Below are positions 37,282-46,681 of a stretch of 64,000 bases of DNA, piece by piece (the first letter of the stretch is position 1; every line of letters begins with the position of its first letter). The stretch is taken from positions 44,712 through 108,711 of the forward strand of contig NZ_JYDE01000011.1 in assembly GCF_003263515.1 (NCBI RefSeq), read 5' to 3'. The notes below the pieces were generated by a model that made no database searches, was not told the DNA's origin, and saw nothing but the letters and a program-made list of their open reading frames with translations. The position numbers and the translations under genes are program-made. This stretch comes from Rahnella inusitata. GTDB taxonomy: Bacteria > Pseudomonadota > Gammaproteobacteria > Enterobacterales > Enterobacteriaceae.

Positions 37282-37650
37282 TTAAGTTGGCGTAACACGG
37301 CGTGGCTCTATATATTTTACTCCGGGCAGGCCGCCATTTGCCCATACTTCCTCCGCATCGAAAAACTGCTGTTTATGGCCTGGTTCTGCGAGACAGGCGG
37401 CAATACCTTGTAGGTTCACCCCATGCTGTTTAAGCCAATATAATATACGGACAAAACTGCCCTTATCAGGACGGTAGTGTCCACTCTTACTTGTTATCGC
37501 AACCACCTTGCCATTATCTACGGCTATTTCTCCTGCAGATTGTACCGAAGGTTGCTGGCCGTGGTGGCGTGCTGGGAAATACGGATACCCGCTTTGCGGG
37601 TGAATGAAGCCGTATGCAGACCTATCTTGAGGCGTAAAATCCGGCGATAA
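37282..37650 (-). pseudogene. 5'-truncated ORF remnant with SGHYRP motif
   Basis: Minus-strand frame of 122 codons that runs from just after an in-frame TGA (37651-37653) to the TAA at 37282-37284. It has no ATG or TTG start. The first usable codon is the GTG at 37504-37506, which would give only 74 aa and no ribosome site was seen. The translation nevertheless looks like a real folded protein: SPDFTPQDRSAYGFIHPQSG, then GEIAVDNGKVVAITSKSGHYRPDKGSF, then LKQHGVNL. The GEI..DNG-K....SGHY.P layout recalls a domain seen at the ends of larger secreted or effector-like proteins, but I cannot name it. Most likely it is the decayed 3' end of a lost gene. Confidence 0.55.
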
Positions 37651-37767
37651 TCAGCTGCAGATCGCATCATTAAAAAATCGCACTGCAGGCGCTTTGCGGT
37701 TTTTATTTTTGGTTTAAATTACCCTACTTAACATCTCATTAAATTTTACGCATCATTTGGAGCAACA

Positions 37768-38955
37768 ATGAACACAGAAGGTTTACTCGCCGCCCGTATG
37801 GTCAGGCTCAAAAGTTCAGCCATCCGGGAACTGCTCAAACATAGCAAAATGGAAGGCGTTATTTCGCTGGCGGGTGGCATTCCTTCTTCGGCGCTGTTTG
37901 ATTTCGATGGCCTGCGTGAAGCCACGCAAAGGGCGATCACTGAACAGCCTGAGCACGCATTCCAGTACGGCCTGACGGAAGGCAGTCATACGCTGCGTGA
38001 GCGTATTGCTGAGCTGTGCGCAGAGCGCGGCGTGGTGGCCAGTGCTGACGATATCGTGGTCACCGCCGGTTCCCAGCAGGCGCTGGATCTGGTGATGCGT
38101 GCCGTCGTGAACCCGGATGATATTTTCGTGGTGGAACGCCCGACCTATCTGGCGGCGTTACAAACGCTGGAACTGGCCGAAGCGCAGATTCTTTCCGTCG
38201 GTTCTGACGGCGACGGCATGATTGTCGATGAACTGGCTGAGTTGCTGAAAACCCGCAAAATCAAAGGCGTCTATCTGGTGCCGACGTTCGGCAACCCGAG
38301 CGGCGTGACCCTGAGCCGTGCGCGTCGTGAGCAACTGGTGCAACTGGCGACTCAACATGAATTCCTGATTGTGGAAGATGATCCGTACGGCGAACTGCGT
38401 TTTACCGACGAACGCCAGCCGACGCTGTTTGAGCTGTCCAAAGCGCTCTACGGCAACGCCGAGAACATCATCTACACCTCGACGTTCTCCAAAATTCTGG
38501 CACCGGGCCTGCGTCTGGGCTGGGTGATCATGCCTGACTGGTTGCTGCATAAAGTGGCGATCATTAAACAGGCGGCAGATTTGCACGCCAGTGCGCTGTC
38601 GCAGTCGATAGCCGAATGCTATCTCGGCCTGGGGCGTCTGCCTGCGCAGATCGAAACCATCCGCGCTGCATATAAAAAGAAATGTGAAGTCATGGCTGAA
38701 CTGCTGGAACGCGAGCTTGGCGACGTACTGACCTTTGAATATCCGAAAGGCGGGATGTTCCTGTGGGCGCGTTTTCGCGAGCCGCGTAACTGCGCCGAGT
38801 GGATGAAAAAGACGTTAGAGCAGGGCGTGGTGTTTGTGCCGGGCGAATTCTTCTATGCCGACAACCCGGATCACTCCACCTTCCGTCTGTCTTTTGCCAC
38901 CGCGACCGAAGAGCAAATGCACGAGGCCGTTGCCCGCCTGAAACGCGCGCTGTAA
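37768..38955 (+). CDS. PLP-dependent aminotransferase (class I/II, LysN-like)
   Basis: Fold-type I aminotransferase of 395 aa. The PLP-binding lysine is Lys242 in TSTFSKILAPGLRLGW. Other landmarks are the ISLAGGIPSSALFD N-terminal substrate loop, TAGSQQALDLVMR, VPTFGNPSGVT (cofactor Asn), IVEDDPYGEL (Asp-Tyr) and FRLSF (substrate-carboxylate Arg). This set is typical of 2-aminoadipate/aromatic-type transaminases related to LysN and to the catalytic half of MocR proteins; substrate not predictable. It has no DNA-binding domain. It is monocistronic, with a terminator before ugpB. It is not part of the E. coli liv-ugp region, so it was probably inserted or retained in this lineage. Confidence 0.85.
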   Translation: MNTEGLLAARMVRLKSSAIRELLKHSKMEGVISLAGGIPSSALFDFDGLREATQRAITEQPEHAFQYGLTEGSHTLRERIAELCAERGVVASADDIVVTAGSQQALDLVMRAVVNPDDIFVVERPTYLAALQTLELAEAQILSVGSDGDGMIVDELAELLKTRKIKGVYLVPTFGNPSGVTLSRARREQLVQLATQHEFLIVEDDPYGELRFTDERQPTLFELSKALYGNAENIIYTSTFSKILAPGLRLGWVIMPDWLLHKVAIIKQAADLHASALSQSIAECYLGLGRLPAQIETIRAAYKKKCEVMAELLERELGDVLTFEYPKGGMFLWARFREPRNCAEWMKKTLEQGVVFVPGEFFYADNPDHSTFRLSFATATEEQMHEAVARLKRAL

Positions 38956-38976
38956 TCCCCCGCATTCTCTTCTCTG

Positions 38977-39009
38977 AGGCGCCCCGCTTATCCGGTGCGC
39001 CTTTTTTTT
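38977..39009 (+). terminator. Terminator after the aminotransferase gene
   Basis: AGGCGC (38977-38982) and GCGCCT (38997-39002) with a weak inner CCG/CGG pairing, followed by a run of eight T (39002-39009). Confidence 0.75.
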
Positions 39010-39040
39010 GCCATGTGTCCGTCACTTCCAGTTAACGCTT

Positions 39041-39095
39041 CTGTCACATCAATGTCATTTAACGGTTATTTTTCTGTCATTTAGCCGTGTCATGT
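39041..39095 (+). promoter_or_regulatory. PhoB boxes upstream of ugpB
   Basis: 11-bp repeats in phase: CTGTCACATCA (39041), ATGTCATTTAA (39052), a weaker unit (39063) and CTGTCATTTAG (39074), with TGTCATG near 39088. CTGTCA-type repeats every 11 bp are the Pho box. This predicts induction by phosphate starvation through PhoB, as for ugp in E. coli. Confidence 0.85.
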
Positions 39096-39160
39096 TAGCT
39101 CCCGAATCAGAAAATCCTTACACCAACTGACATCACACCAGCCCTCTTCAGGAGACAAGC

Positions 39161-40477
39161 ATGCTTAAGCACGCTGTTACAAAAACGACACTTTGCATCG
39201 CACTGGCATTCGCGTTCAGCACCCAGGCGATGGCGGTTACAGAGATTCCGTTCTGGCATTCCATGGACGGCGAGTTAGGCAAAGAAGTGAACTCTCTGGC
39301 CGACCGTTTTAACCAGACGCACCCGGATGTCAAAATCGTGCCTGTCTATAAAGGCAAATACGACGAAAGCCTGGCCGCAGGGATTGCCGCATACCGCACC
39401 GGTAACGCGCCCGCCATCTTGCAGGTTTATGAAGTCGGCACCGCCACCATGATGGCGAGTAAAGCCATCAAGCCTGTCTATGAAGTGTTCAGCGATGCCG
39501 GTCTGAAACAGGACGTCTCCCAGTTCGTGCCGACGGTATCCGGTTATTACTCCGACTCTAAAGGCCGTCTGCTGTCCCAGCCTTTCAACAGCTCCACGCC
39601 GGTGCTGTATTACAACAAAGATGCCTTTAAGAAAGCCGGTCTGAACCCGGATCAGCCACCTAAAACCTGGCAGGACATGGCCGTCTATACCCAGAAACTG
39701 CGTGAAGCGGGCATGAAGTGCGGTTATGCCAGCGGCTGGCAGGGTTGGATCCAGATTGAGAACTTCAGCGCCTGGCACGGTTTGCCGATCGCCTCTAAAA
39801 ACAATGGCTTCGACGGCACTGAGGCGGTTCTGGAATTTAACAAACCAGAGCAAATCAAACATATTCAGATGCTTGAAGACATGAATAAAAAAGGTGACTT
39901 CACCTATTTTGGTCGTAAAGACGAGTCCACCGCCAAGTTCTATAACGGCGACTGCGCGATGACCACGGCGTCTTCCGGCTCACTGGCGGATATCCGTCAG
40001 TACTCCAAATTCAACTACGGCGTGGGCATGATGCCTTATGACGCGGATGTGAAGGGCGCGCCACAAAACGCCATCATCGGCGGCGCGAGCCTGTGGGTGA
40101 TGAACGGTAAAGACAAAGGCACTTACAAAGGCGTCGCCGAATTCCTGCAATACCTGACCACCCCGGAAATCGCCGCCGAATGGCACCAGAAAACCGGCTA
40201 TCTGCCTGTGACGACCGCCGCGTATGAGCTGACCAAAAAAGAAGGCTTCTACGAGAAGAACCCAGGTTCTGACGTCGCAACCCGCCAGATGCTGAACAAG
40301 CCACCGTTAGCGTTCACCAAAGGCCTGCGTCTGGGCAATATGCAGCAGATTCGTACGGTCGTGGACGAAGAGCTGGAAAGCGTGTGGAGCGGTAAGAAAA
40401 CGGCGAAAGAAGCTTTAGACACTGCGGTACAACGCGGGGATCTTCTTCTGCGCCGCTTCGAGGCTTCGACGAAGTAA
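39161..40477 (+). CDS. ugpB: sn-Glycerol-3-phosphate binding protein UgpB
   Basis: Periplasmic receptor for glycerol-3-phosphate and glycerophosphodiesters; 438 aa, same as E. coli. The signal peptide ends at AMA near residue 25. The mature start [19 protein letters not shown] and [19 protein letters not shown] are conserved, as is the ligand loop [13 protein letters not shown]. Controlled by the Pho boxes upstream. A long palindromic repeat region follows before ugpA. Confidence 0.97.
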   Translation: MLKHAVTKTTLCIALAFAFSTQAMAVTEIPFWHSMDGELGKEVNSLADRFNQTHPDVKIVPVYKGKYDESLAAGIAAYRTGNAPAILQVYEVGTATMMASKAIKPVYEVFSDAGLKQDVSQFVPTVSGYYSDSKGRLLSQPFNSSTPVLYYNKDAFKKAGLNPDQPPKTWQDMAVYTQKLREAGMKCGYASGWQGWIQIENFSAWHGLPIASKNNGFDGTEAVLEFNKPEQIKHIQMLEDMNKKGDFTYFGRKDESTAKFYNGDCAMTTASSGSLADIRQYSKFNYGVGMMPYDADVKGAPQNAIIGGASLWVMNGKDKGTYKGVAEFLQYLTTPEIAAEWHQKTGYLPVTTAAYELTKKEGFYEKNPGSDVATRQMLNKPPLAFTKGLRLGNMQQIRTVVDEELESVWSGKKTAKEALDTAVQRGDLLLRRFEASTK

Positions 40478-40482
40478 TTTTT

Positions 40483-40698
40483 AGCCCCTTCTCCTGCGAA
40501 GGGGGTTGGGGTGGGATATTAATGGCAACTGTGAATCAGACGTTGTTTGCTAAACCCCCTCCCAACCTCCCCCTTCGCAGGGGGAGGAGCTAAATACAAA
40601 ACCAGCTTGTTTTTCTCCCTCTCCTTCGCAGGGGAGGAGCTAAAAGCCAAATACAAAACTAACCTGGTTTGCACCCGCCCCTTCGCCAGGGAGGGAGC
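40483..40698. repeat. Composite palindromic repeat, copy 2 with extra units (ugpB-ugpA)
   Basis: The element of 33394-33489 recurs at 40483-40590: GCGAAGGGGGTTGGGGTGGGA, TATTAATGGCAAC, TTGTTTGCTAAA and then CCCTCCCAACC with CCTCCCC-CTTCGCAG-GGGGAGG. Two more half-units follow: CTCCCTCTCCTTCGCAGGGGAGGAG near 40614-40639 and CCCGCCCCTTCGCCAGGGAGGGAG near 40673-40697. The 246-base gap between ugpB and ugpA is almost wholly made of these stem-loops, comparable in place to the REP array between malE and malF in E. coli. Confidence 0.85.
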
Positions 40699-40709
40699 CT
40701 TTCAAATCA

Positions 40710-40727
40710 ATGAGTAAACCATTATGA
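40710..40727 (+). CDS. Five-codon mini-ORF overlapping the ugpA start
   Basis: ATG AGT AAA CCA TTA TGA (MSKPL) begins 14 bases before ugpA. Its stop overlaps the ugpA ATG in the arrangement ATGA, while its start lies about 12 bases after GGGAGGGAG. ugpA itself has no good ribosome site close to its ATG. Reinitiation from this mini-ORF is a plausible way to translate ugpA; this is inferred. Confidence 0.35.
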   Translation: MSKPL

Positions 40728-41611
40728 GTTCACACCGTCCCGGTTTTGGTTGCAGCTGGTTGCCTTACGCACTGGTGTTGCCGCAGCTGCTGATCACCGC
40801 GATATTTTTCCTGTGGCCTGCCGGTCAGGCGCTGTGGTATTCGGTGCAGACGCTGGATCCGTTCGGGTTATCCAGCCAGTTTGCTGGCATGACTAACTTC
40901 ACGCAGCTGTTTGCGGATCCGTACTACCTCGAATCCTTCTACACCACGCTAAAATTCAGCTTTATGGTGGCGTTTATCGGGCTGGCAGTGTCGCTGTTTT
41001 TCGCCGCGCTGGTCGATCACGTCATTCGCGGCAGCCGTATTTATCAGACGCTGATGATCCTGCCTTACGCCGTCGCACCCGCCGTGGCTGCCGTCTTATG
41101 GATGTTTTTATTCAGCCCCGGCCTAGGCCTGATTTCGCATTTCCTGGCGTCGATCGGCTACAACTGGAACCACGCGCAAAACAGCGGACAGGCGATGTTC
41201 CTGGTGGTGCTGGCATCGGTCTGGAAGCAGGTCAGCTACAACTTCCTGTTCTTCCTCGCCGCGTTGCAGTCCATTCCCAAATCACTGGTGGAGGCCGCCG
41301 CGATTGATGGTGCAGGCCCGGTGCGGCGCTTCTTCAATCTGGTGCTGCCGCTGATTTCGCCGGTCAGTTTCTTCCTGCTGGTGGTGAATCTGGTGTACGC
41401 CTTCTTCGATACCTTCCCGGTGATCGATGCCGCGACCGGCGGTGGTCCGGTACAGGCGACCACCACGCTTATCTATAAAGTATACCGTGAAGGTTTCTCC
41501 GGTCTGGATCTCTCCAGCTCCGCCGCGCAGTCCGTTATTTTGATGATGCTGGTGATTGGCCTGACGTTCATTCAGTTCCGCTTCGTCGAGCGTAAGGTGC
41601 GTTACCAATGA
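40724..41611 (+). CDS. ugpA: Glycerol-3-phosphate ABC permease UgpA
   Basis: Permease subunit of 295 aa, same as E. coli, six membrane helices. The conserved MSSxRP start and [29 protein letters not shown] are followed by the coupling EAA loop ([27 protein letters not shown], near residue 190). Its ATG overlaps a five-codon ORF. The stop overlaps the ugpE start (ATGA). Confidence 0.96.
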   Translation: MSSHRPGFGCSWLPYALVLPQLLITAIFFLWPAGQALWYSVQTLDPFGLSSQFAGMTNFTQLFADPYYLESFYTTLKFSFMVAFIGLAVSLFFAALVDHVIRGSRIYQTLMILPYAVAPAVAAVLWMFLFSPGLGLISHFLASIGYNWNHAQNSGQAMFLVVLASVWKQVSYNFLFFLAALQSIPKSLVEAAAIDGAGPVRRFFNLVLPLISPVSFFLLVVNLVYAFFDTFPVIDAATGGGPVQATTTLIYKVYREGFSGLDLSSSAAQSVILMMLVIGLTFIQFRFVERKVRYQ

Positions 41612-42453
41612 TTGAAAACCGCAGAGGGCTGGATATTTTCAGCCACATCATGCTGCTGCTCGGCGTGCTGGTGATCCTCTTCCCGCTGTACGTCGCGTTT
41701 GTCGCAGCGTCTCTGGATAACAAACAGATTTTTGACGTGCCGATGACGCTCATTCCCGGCTCGCATTTATGGGAAAACATCAGCGCTATCTGGACGCAGG
41801 GCGTCGGCAATAACAGTCCGGCATTCGGACGTCTGCTGATCAACAGCTTCATCATGGCGATCGTCATCACCGTCGGCAAAATCTCTGTCTCAATGCTCTC
41901 GGCATTCGCGATCGTCTATTTCCGCTTTCCGCTACGTAACCTGTTCTTCTGGCTTATTTTTATGACGCTGATGTTACCGGTGGAAGTGCGTATTTTCCCG
42001 ACAGTACAGGTGATCGCTAATCTGCATATGCTCGACAGCTATACCGGCCTGACGCTGCCGCTGATGGCTTCGGCGACCGCGACGTTCCTGTTCCGCCAGT
42101 TCTTCATGACCCTGCCGGATGAGCTGCTGGAAGCCGCGCGTATCGACGGCGCGGGTGCGATGCGCTTTTTCTGGGACATCGTGCTGCCGCTGTCGAAAAC
42201 TAACCTCGCGGCGTTGTTCGTCATCACCTTTATCTATGGCTGGAACCAGTATCTGTGGCCGATTCTGATCACCAGCGATGCCTCGATGGGCACGGCGGTA
42301 GCCGGGATTAAAAGCATGATCTCCTCAGGCGACGGCTCGACCCAATGGAATCAGGTGATGGCGGCCATGATCCTGACATTATTGCCACCGCTGGCGGTGG
42401 TGCTCCTGATGCAGCGCTGGTTTGTGCGCGGTCTGGTAGACAGTGAGAAGTAA
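41608..42453 (+). CDS. ugpE: Glycerol-3-phosphate ABC permease UgpE
   Basis: Second permease subunit; 281 aa, same as E. coli. Six hydrophobic helices and the EAA loop [28 protein letters not shown] (near residue 175) contact UgpC. The C-terminal [13 protein letters not shown] is the usual end. It is translationally coupled to ugpA (4-base overlap) and 6 bases before ugpC. Confidence 0.96.
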   Translation: MIENRRGLDIFSHIMLLLGVLVILFPLYVAFVAASLDNKQIFDVPMTLIPGSHLWENISAIWTQGVGNNSPAFGRLLINSFIMAIVITVGKISVSMLSAFAIVYFRFPLRNLFFWLIFMTLMLPVEVRIFPTVQVIANLHMLDSYTGLTLPLMASATATFLFRQFFMTLPDELLEAARIDGAGAMRFFWDIVLPLSKTNLAALFVITFIYGWNQYLWPILITSDASMGTAVAGIKSMISSGDGSTQWNQVMAAMILTLLPPLAVVLLMQRWFVRGLVDSEK

Positions 42454-42459
42454 ACCGAA

Positions 42460-43533
42460 ATGGCAAATTTGAAATTACAGGCAGTAACTAAGTCTTACGA
42501 CGGCAAAAACCAGATTATCCAGAGTATCGATCTGGACGTCGCCGATGGAGAGTTCATCGTCATGGTCGGACCATCCGGTTGCGGGAAATCCACGCTGCTG
42601 CGCATGGTCGCCGGGCTGGAGCGCACTACCTCCGGCGATATCTACATCAACGACCAGCGCGTCACCGAGCTGGAACCCAAAGATCGCGGCATCGCGATGG
42701 TATTCCAGAACTACGCGCTGTATCCGCACATGACCGTGTTCGACAACATGGCCTATGGCCTGAAAATTCGCGGTTTCGGCAAAGCGCAGATCCTCGCGCG
42801 CGTTGAAGAAGCCGCGCGTATTCTTGAACTCGGCCCGCTGCTCAAACGCAAACCACGTGAACTTTCCGGCGGCCAGCGTCAGCGCGTAGCCATGGGGCGC
42901 GCTATCGTGCGTGAACCGGCAGTTTTCCTGTTCGACGAACCCTTGTCTAACCTTGACGCCAAACTGCGTGTACAGATGCGCCTCGAGCTGCAACAACTGC
43001 ACCGCCGGCTGCGCACCACCAGCCTGTACGTGACGCACGATCAGGTCGAAGCCATGACCCTGGCCGAGCGGGTGATCGTGATGAACAAAGGCATCGCCGA
43101 GCAAATCGGCACACCGTCGGAAGTCTATCGCCGTCCGGCAAGCCTGTTCGTTGCCAGTTTTATCGGCTCACCGGCGATGAATTTGCTGCCCGGTCAGCTC
43201 GCCTCGGACGGCACGTCGCTGGTGATGGAAAACGGTTTCGAATTGCCGCTGCCAGTCCCGCGCCCGGAATGGGGCGGCCGCGAGCTTACCCTGGGCATTC
43301 GTCCGGAACATATTCAGCTGACAGAGGATCAACAAAGCGGGATCCCGATGGTACTCAATACGCTGGAGCTGCTGGGCGCGGATAACCTGGCGCACGGCAA
43401 ACTGGCAGGCAGCGGCGTCGTGGTGCGCTTATCGCATGAAGTGTTCCCGACGGCGGGTTCGCTGTTACGCTTGGCTTTCCCGGCGAAAGCGTTACACTTT
43501 TTCGATACTCACAGCGGATTACGGATGGAATGA
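42460..43533 (+). CDS. ugpC: Glycerol-3-phosphate ABC ATPase UgpC
   Basis: MalK-type ATPase of 357 aa. Walker A is GPSGCGKST near residue 36. The signature is [11 protein letters not shown], Walker B is [10 protein letters not shown] and the H-loop is VTHDQ. The C-terminal regulatory OB-fold domain spans about 240-357 ([10 protein letters not shown]); in E. coli UgpC this region mediates inhibition by phosphate. The stop overlaps the ugpQ start. Confidence 0.97.
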   Translation: MANLKLQAVTKSYDGKNQIIQSIDLDVADGEFIVMVGPSGCGKSTLLRMVAGLERTTSGDIYINDQRVTELEPKDRGIAMVFQNYALYPHMTVFDNMAYGLKIRGFGKAQILARVEEAARILELGPLLKRKPRELSGGQRQRVAMGRAIVREPAVFLFDEPLSNLDAKLRVQMRLELQQLHRRLRTTSLYVTHDQVEAMTLAERVIVMNKGIAEQIGTPSEVYRRPASLFVASFIGSPAMNLLPGQLASDGTSLVMENGFELPLPVPRPEWGGRELTLGIRPEHIQLTEDQQSGIPMVLNTLELLGADNLAHGKLAGSGVVVRLSHEVFPTAGSLLRLAFPAKALHFFDTHSGLRME

Positions 43534-44276
43534 ACATGAAAGCCTGGCCTTATCCTCGCATTGTGGCGCATCGTGGCGGCGGCGCACTGGCACCAGAAAA
43601 CACGCTGGCCGCCATTGATGTGGGCGCAAAATACGGTCATTCGATGATCGAATTTGACGCCAAACTTGCGCAGGGCGGGGAAATCTTCCTGCTGCATGAC
43701 GATACCCTGAACCGCACCAGCAATGGCTGGGGCGTGGCGGGTGAGCAGCCGTGGGAGAAACTTCAGCAACTCGACGCCGGTGACTGGTACAGCGCCGCGT
43801 TTAAAGGCGAAAAATTGCCTTTGCTGGCGCAGGTAGCCGAACGCTGTGCGCGCCACCACATGATGGTGAACATCGAAATTAAACCGACCACCGGCCTGAA
43901 TGAAAAAACAGGCACTGACATCGCGCTCGCTGCGCGTGAGCTGTGGAAAGATCAGAGCGTTCCGCCGCTGCTCTCCTCTTTCGAATTCGACGCGCTGGTC
44001 GCCGCCAAAAAAGCCGCCCCTGAACTCCCGCGCGGATTACTCATCGACGACTGGCACGAAAACTGGAAAGCGCTGACCGACGAACTGGAATGCGTGTCTT
44101 TGCACCTCAATCACAAACTGCTCAGTGAAGCGCGCGTAAACGCAATCAAAGCCGCTGGCCTGCATATTCTGGTGTACACGGTGAATAACCCCGAGCGCGC
44201 GCGCGAACTCCTGCGCTGGGGTGTGGATTGCATCTGTACGGATAAGATTGATGTGATCGGGCCGGATTTTGAATAA
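43530..44276 (+). CDS. ugpQ: Glycerophosphodiester phosphodiesterase UgpQ
   Basis: Cytoplasmic GDPD of 248 aa that cleaves imported glycerophosphodiesters to glycerol-3-phosphate and an alcohol. Catalytic motif: [15 protein letters not shown] (His14, Arg15, and Glu near 22), then [28 protein letters not shown] with the second His. The ATG at 43530 overlaps the ugpC stop by ATGA; a second ATG at 43536 is also possible. Last gene of ugpBAECQ. Confidence 0.96.
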   Translation: MNMKAWPYPRIVAHRGGGALAPENTLAAIDVGAKYGHSMIEFDAKLAQGGEIFLLHDDTLNRTSNGWGVAGEQPWEKLQQLDAGDWYSAAFKGEKLPLLAQVAERCARHHMMVNIEIKPTTGLNEKTGTDIALAARELWKDQSVPPLLSSFEFDALVAAKKAAPELPRGLLIDDWHENWKALTDELECVSLHLNHKLLSEARVNAIKAAGLHILVYTVNNPERARELLRWGVDCICTDKIDVIGPDFE

Positions 44277-44299
44277 AACGTGGTGGTAACAGGCGGGAT

Positions 44300-44323
44300 C
44301 AGGCGTGGAAGACACCACGCCTG
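44300..44323. terminator. Hairpin between ugpQ and yhhA
   Basis: CAGGCGTGG (44300-44308), loop AAGACA, CCACGCCTG (44315-44323). A strong stem-loop but without a proper T-run on either side, so it is either a weak terminator or a 3'-end protecting structure for the convergent genes. Confidence 0.6.
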
Positions 44324-44331
44324 ATAAAAAA

Positions 44332-44634
44332 TTACGGCGTCTGATTCAATTTCTGATTCAGCGTCTGGTTATTCTGCTGGATCTGCAACCGTTGCTGATT
44401 GCTCTGGATTTGCGAACGTAGTTTGAGTTGCTGCTGTTGCTGATTACTGCGCAGATCCTGCTCCTGCTGACGCTTCTGCATTTGCTGGTTATTCTGCTGT
44501 TGTTGCTGCATACGCTGTTGCGACGGATTGGTCAGCAGCGGATCGTTCGGATTCGGCACCTTCTCAACGGCACCGGCAGCGTGAACGGCCAACAGCAATG
44601 GCAGTGCGGCGATCATTCCATATAAGCGTTTCAT
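44332..44634 (-). CDS. yhhA: Gln-rich DUF2756 family periplasmic protein YhhA
   Basis: Secreted small protein of 100 aa. The signal peptide MKRLYGMIAALPLLLAVHAAGA precedes a mature part dominated by Gln and Asn (RMQQQQQNNQQMQKRQQEQ) that would be a continuous coiled helix. The start at 44634 follows GGAGGATGAACCG. It lies downstream of ugpQ, where E. coli yhhA also sits; E. coli YhhA is of unknown function. In E. coli the next gene would be ggt; here it is yigM on the other strand. Confidence 0.82.
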   Translation of the reverse strand: MKRLYGMIAALPLLLAVHAAGAVEKVPNPNDPLLTNPSQQRMQQQQQNNQQMQKRQQEQDLRSNQQQQQLKLRSQIQSNQQRLQIQQNNQTLNQKLNQTP

Positions 44635-44836
44635 CGGTTCATCCTCCATTTCCAGTCATCCGTTAAGTGTATGCCATCACATCCCCGAGCGCGGCATTTG
44701 AGGGCACGTTTCCCTCAAAGCGTGGTGCGGCTCTCGTTTGTTCTATAATTAATCAGATGTAAACCACCTTCGTATCTCGCATTGTTTCTCATTCGGCTAC
44801 AATCGTCCATCTTTCACATTTTAGGGCTCAACTGCC

Positions 44837-45736
44837 GTGCCTTTACTCATTATCACCACCATTTTGTGGGCCTTTTCCTTCAGTCTGATCGGCGTTTATC
44901 TCGCCGGACAGGTCGACAGCGTCTTCGCCGTGTTGGTCCGTCTGGGGCTGGCGGCGCTGGTGTTCCTGCCGTTCCTGCGCTGGAAAGGCTATGCGCTTAC
45001 CACCATTTTGCTGTACATGGCGGTCGGTGCGATGCAACTTGGGATCATGTATCTCATCAGCTTCGAAGCCTATCTGTACCTGTCGGTGCCGGAATTCCTG
45101 CTGTTTACCGTGATGACGCCGTTGTACGTGACGCTGATTTATGATCTCATCAGTGGCCGCAAAATCCGTATTGGCTATGCACTCAGCGCACTGCTGGCGG
45201 TGGCAGGTGCGGCGATTATCCGTTACGACCACATCAGCGAGCATTTCATCATCGGGCTGTTGCTGGTACAGGCGGCGAATATCTGTTTTGCCATCGGGCA
45301 GGTGGGATACAAACGTCTGATGGAAACCCGTCCGGTACCGCAGCATACGGCCTTTTCCTGGTTCTACATCGGGGCGCTGATGTGCGCCGTGGTGGCGTGG
45401 TTCCTGTGGGGTAATCCGCAGAAATTGCCGACCACGGAGTTGCAATGGGGGATTCTGGTGTGGTTAGGCGTTGGCGCGTCGGGCCTGGGATATTTCATGT
45501 GGAACTACGGTGCGACGCAGGTGGATGCCGGAACGCTCGGGATTATGAACAACTTTCACGTCCCGGCCGGGCTGTTAGTGAATCTGGCTATCTGGCAACA
45601 GCAGCCACACTGGCCGAGCTTTATTCTGGGCGCTGCGGTGATTATGTCCTCACTGTGGGTGCACCGGCGTTGGGTCGTGCCGCGTCGCGAACAAACGGCA
45701 GATGATCGCACGCGTGCTGCCTCGCCGAACGAATAA
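44837..45736 (+). CDS. yigM: EamA-family biotin transporter YigM
   Basis: Inner-membrane protein of 299 aa with ten predicted helices in two EamA repeats. E. coli YigM is a biotin importer. GTG at 44837 is the start. The first repeat begins [34 protein letters not shown], and the conserved [19 protein letters not shown] follows. Its last 95 bases overlap the end of convergent metR. This yigM-metR-metE set follows yigL directly in E. coli; here the glpT-yhhA block separates them. Confidence 0.9.
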   Translation: MPLLIITTILWAFSFSLIGVYLAGQVDSVFAVLVRLGLAALVFLPFLRWKGYALTTILLYMAVGAMQLGIMYLISFEAYLYLSVPEFLLFTVMTPLYVTLIYDLISGRKIRIGYALSALLAVAGAAIIRYDHISEHFIIGLLLVQAANICFAIGQVGYKRLMETRPVPQHTAFSWFYIGALMCAVVAWFLWGNPQKLPTTELQWGILVWLGVGASGLGYFMWNYGATQVDAGTLGIMNNFHVPAGLLVNLAIWQQQPHWPSFILGAAVIMSSLWVHRRWVVPRREQTADDRTRAASPNE

Positions 45737-46577
45737 ACGCTTCCGTGACCGGCTGACGCTGCTCGCCATCACGCACGGCGGCGTATAGCCGGCTCCATAA
45801 GCCATCGCCCAGGGTTTTGGTTACCACCAGACCCTGGCGCTCAAAACTCTCCACCACCCAATGTGGCAGCGCCGCAATTCCCATTCTCGCCGACACCATC
45901 TGAATCAATAACAACGTGTTATCGACGCTTTTCAGCGACGGGCTGACGCCTGCCGGTTGCAGGAAATGCCGCCAGATATCCAGCCGCTGGCGCTGCACCG
46001 GATAAATCATCAGCGTTTCACTGCTCAGATCTTCCGGCGTGATGACGGCCTGGGTCGCGAGCGGATGATCCGGTGCCAGCACCAAACGGACTTCAAAATC
46101 AAACATCGGCGAATAGTGCAAACCGCTGCGCGGCAGAATATCGGACGTCAATACGAGGTCCAGCTCGCCCTGTTGCAGCGCCGGTTGCGGGTCAAACGTC
46201 ACGCCGGATTTGAAATCCATCATCACCTGCGGCCAGTTCTGATGGAAGTTGTCCAGCGCGGGCGTCAGCCACTGAATGCAGCTGTGGCATTCGATGGCGA
46301 TACGCAGTGAAGTCTGATGCGGTTCATTACACGCCTGCAATGCCTGCTGGATTTGTGGCAGCACCTGCTCTGCCAGATTGAGCATGATTTCACCCTGCGG
46401 CGTAAACCGCAGCGGCTGGCTTTTGCGCACAAATAATCTGAAACCCAGCCGTTGCTCGAGGTCACTGAACTGGTGAGACAGGGCCGATTGTGTCTGATGA
46501 AGCTGCGAGGCGGCAGCGGCCAGTGACCCGGTGTTGCGCAGTGCTTGCAACGTTCGCAGGTGTTTCAGTTCGATCAT
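45642..46577 (-). CDS. metR: LysR-family methionine regulator MetR
   Basis: Transcriptional activator of metE and metH with homocysteine as co-regulator; 311 aa (E. coli 317). The winged helix-turn-helix occupies residues 1-60 ([40 protein letters not shown]). The effector domain follows (about 90-295; [26 protein letters not shown]). It is divergent from metE, and its 3' end overlaps the 3' end of yigM by 95 bases, more than typical. Confidence 0.97.
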   Translation of the reverse strand: MIELKHLRTLQALRNTGSLAAAASQLHQTQSALSHQFSDLEQRLGFRLFVRKSQPLRFTPQGEIMLNLAEQVLPQIQQALQACNEPHQTSLRIAIECHSCIQWLTPALDNFHQNWPQVMMDFKSGVTFDPQPALQQGELDLVLTSDILPRSGLHYSPMFDFEVRLVLAPDHPLATQAVITPEDLSSETLMIYPVQRQRLDIWRHFLQPAGVSPSLKSVDNTLLLIQMVSARMGIAALPHWVVESFERQGLVVTKTLGDGLWSRLYAAVRDGEQRQPVTEAFIRSARQHACDHLPFVRDAARPNAGAPTVRT

Positions 46578-46640
46578 GAGAGTCCTTCACTGTGACATGA
46601 ATAATTTGCGCTTGTGCAATATACAGTACCTGCGGATTAT

Positions 46641-46664
46641 GGATGTGTAAACATCTGGACGGCT
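46641..46664 (+). promoter_or_regulatory. Candidate MetJ boxes upstream of metE
   Basis: Three tandem 8-mers match AGACGTCT partly: GGATGTGT (46641-46648), AAACATCT (46649-46656), GGACGGCT (46657-46664). Tandem met boxes are how MetJ with SAM represses met genes. The 104-base metR-metE gap would also contain the MetR sites; I could not place these with confidence. Confidence 0.6.
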
Positions 46665-46681
46665 AAACAGGAATTAAAAAG

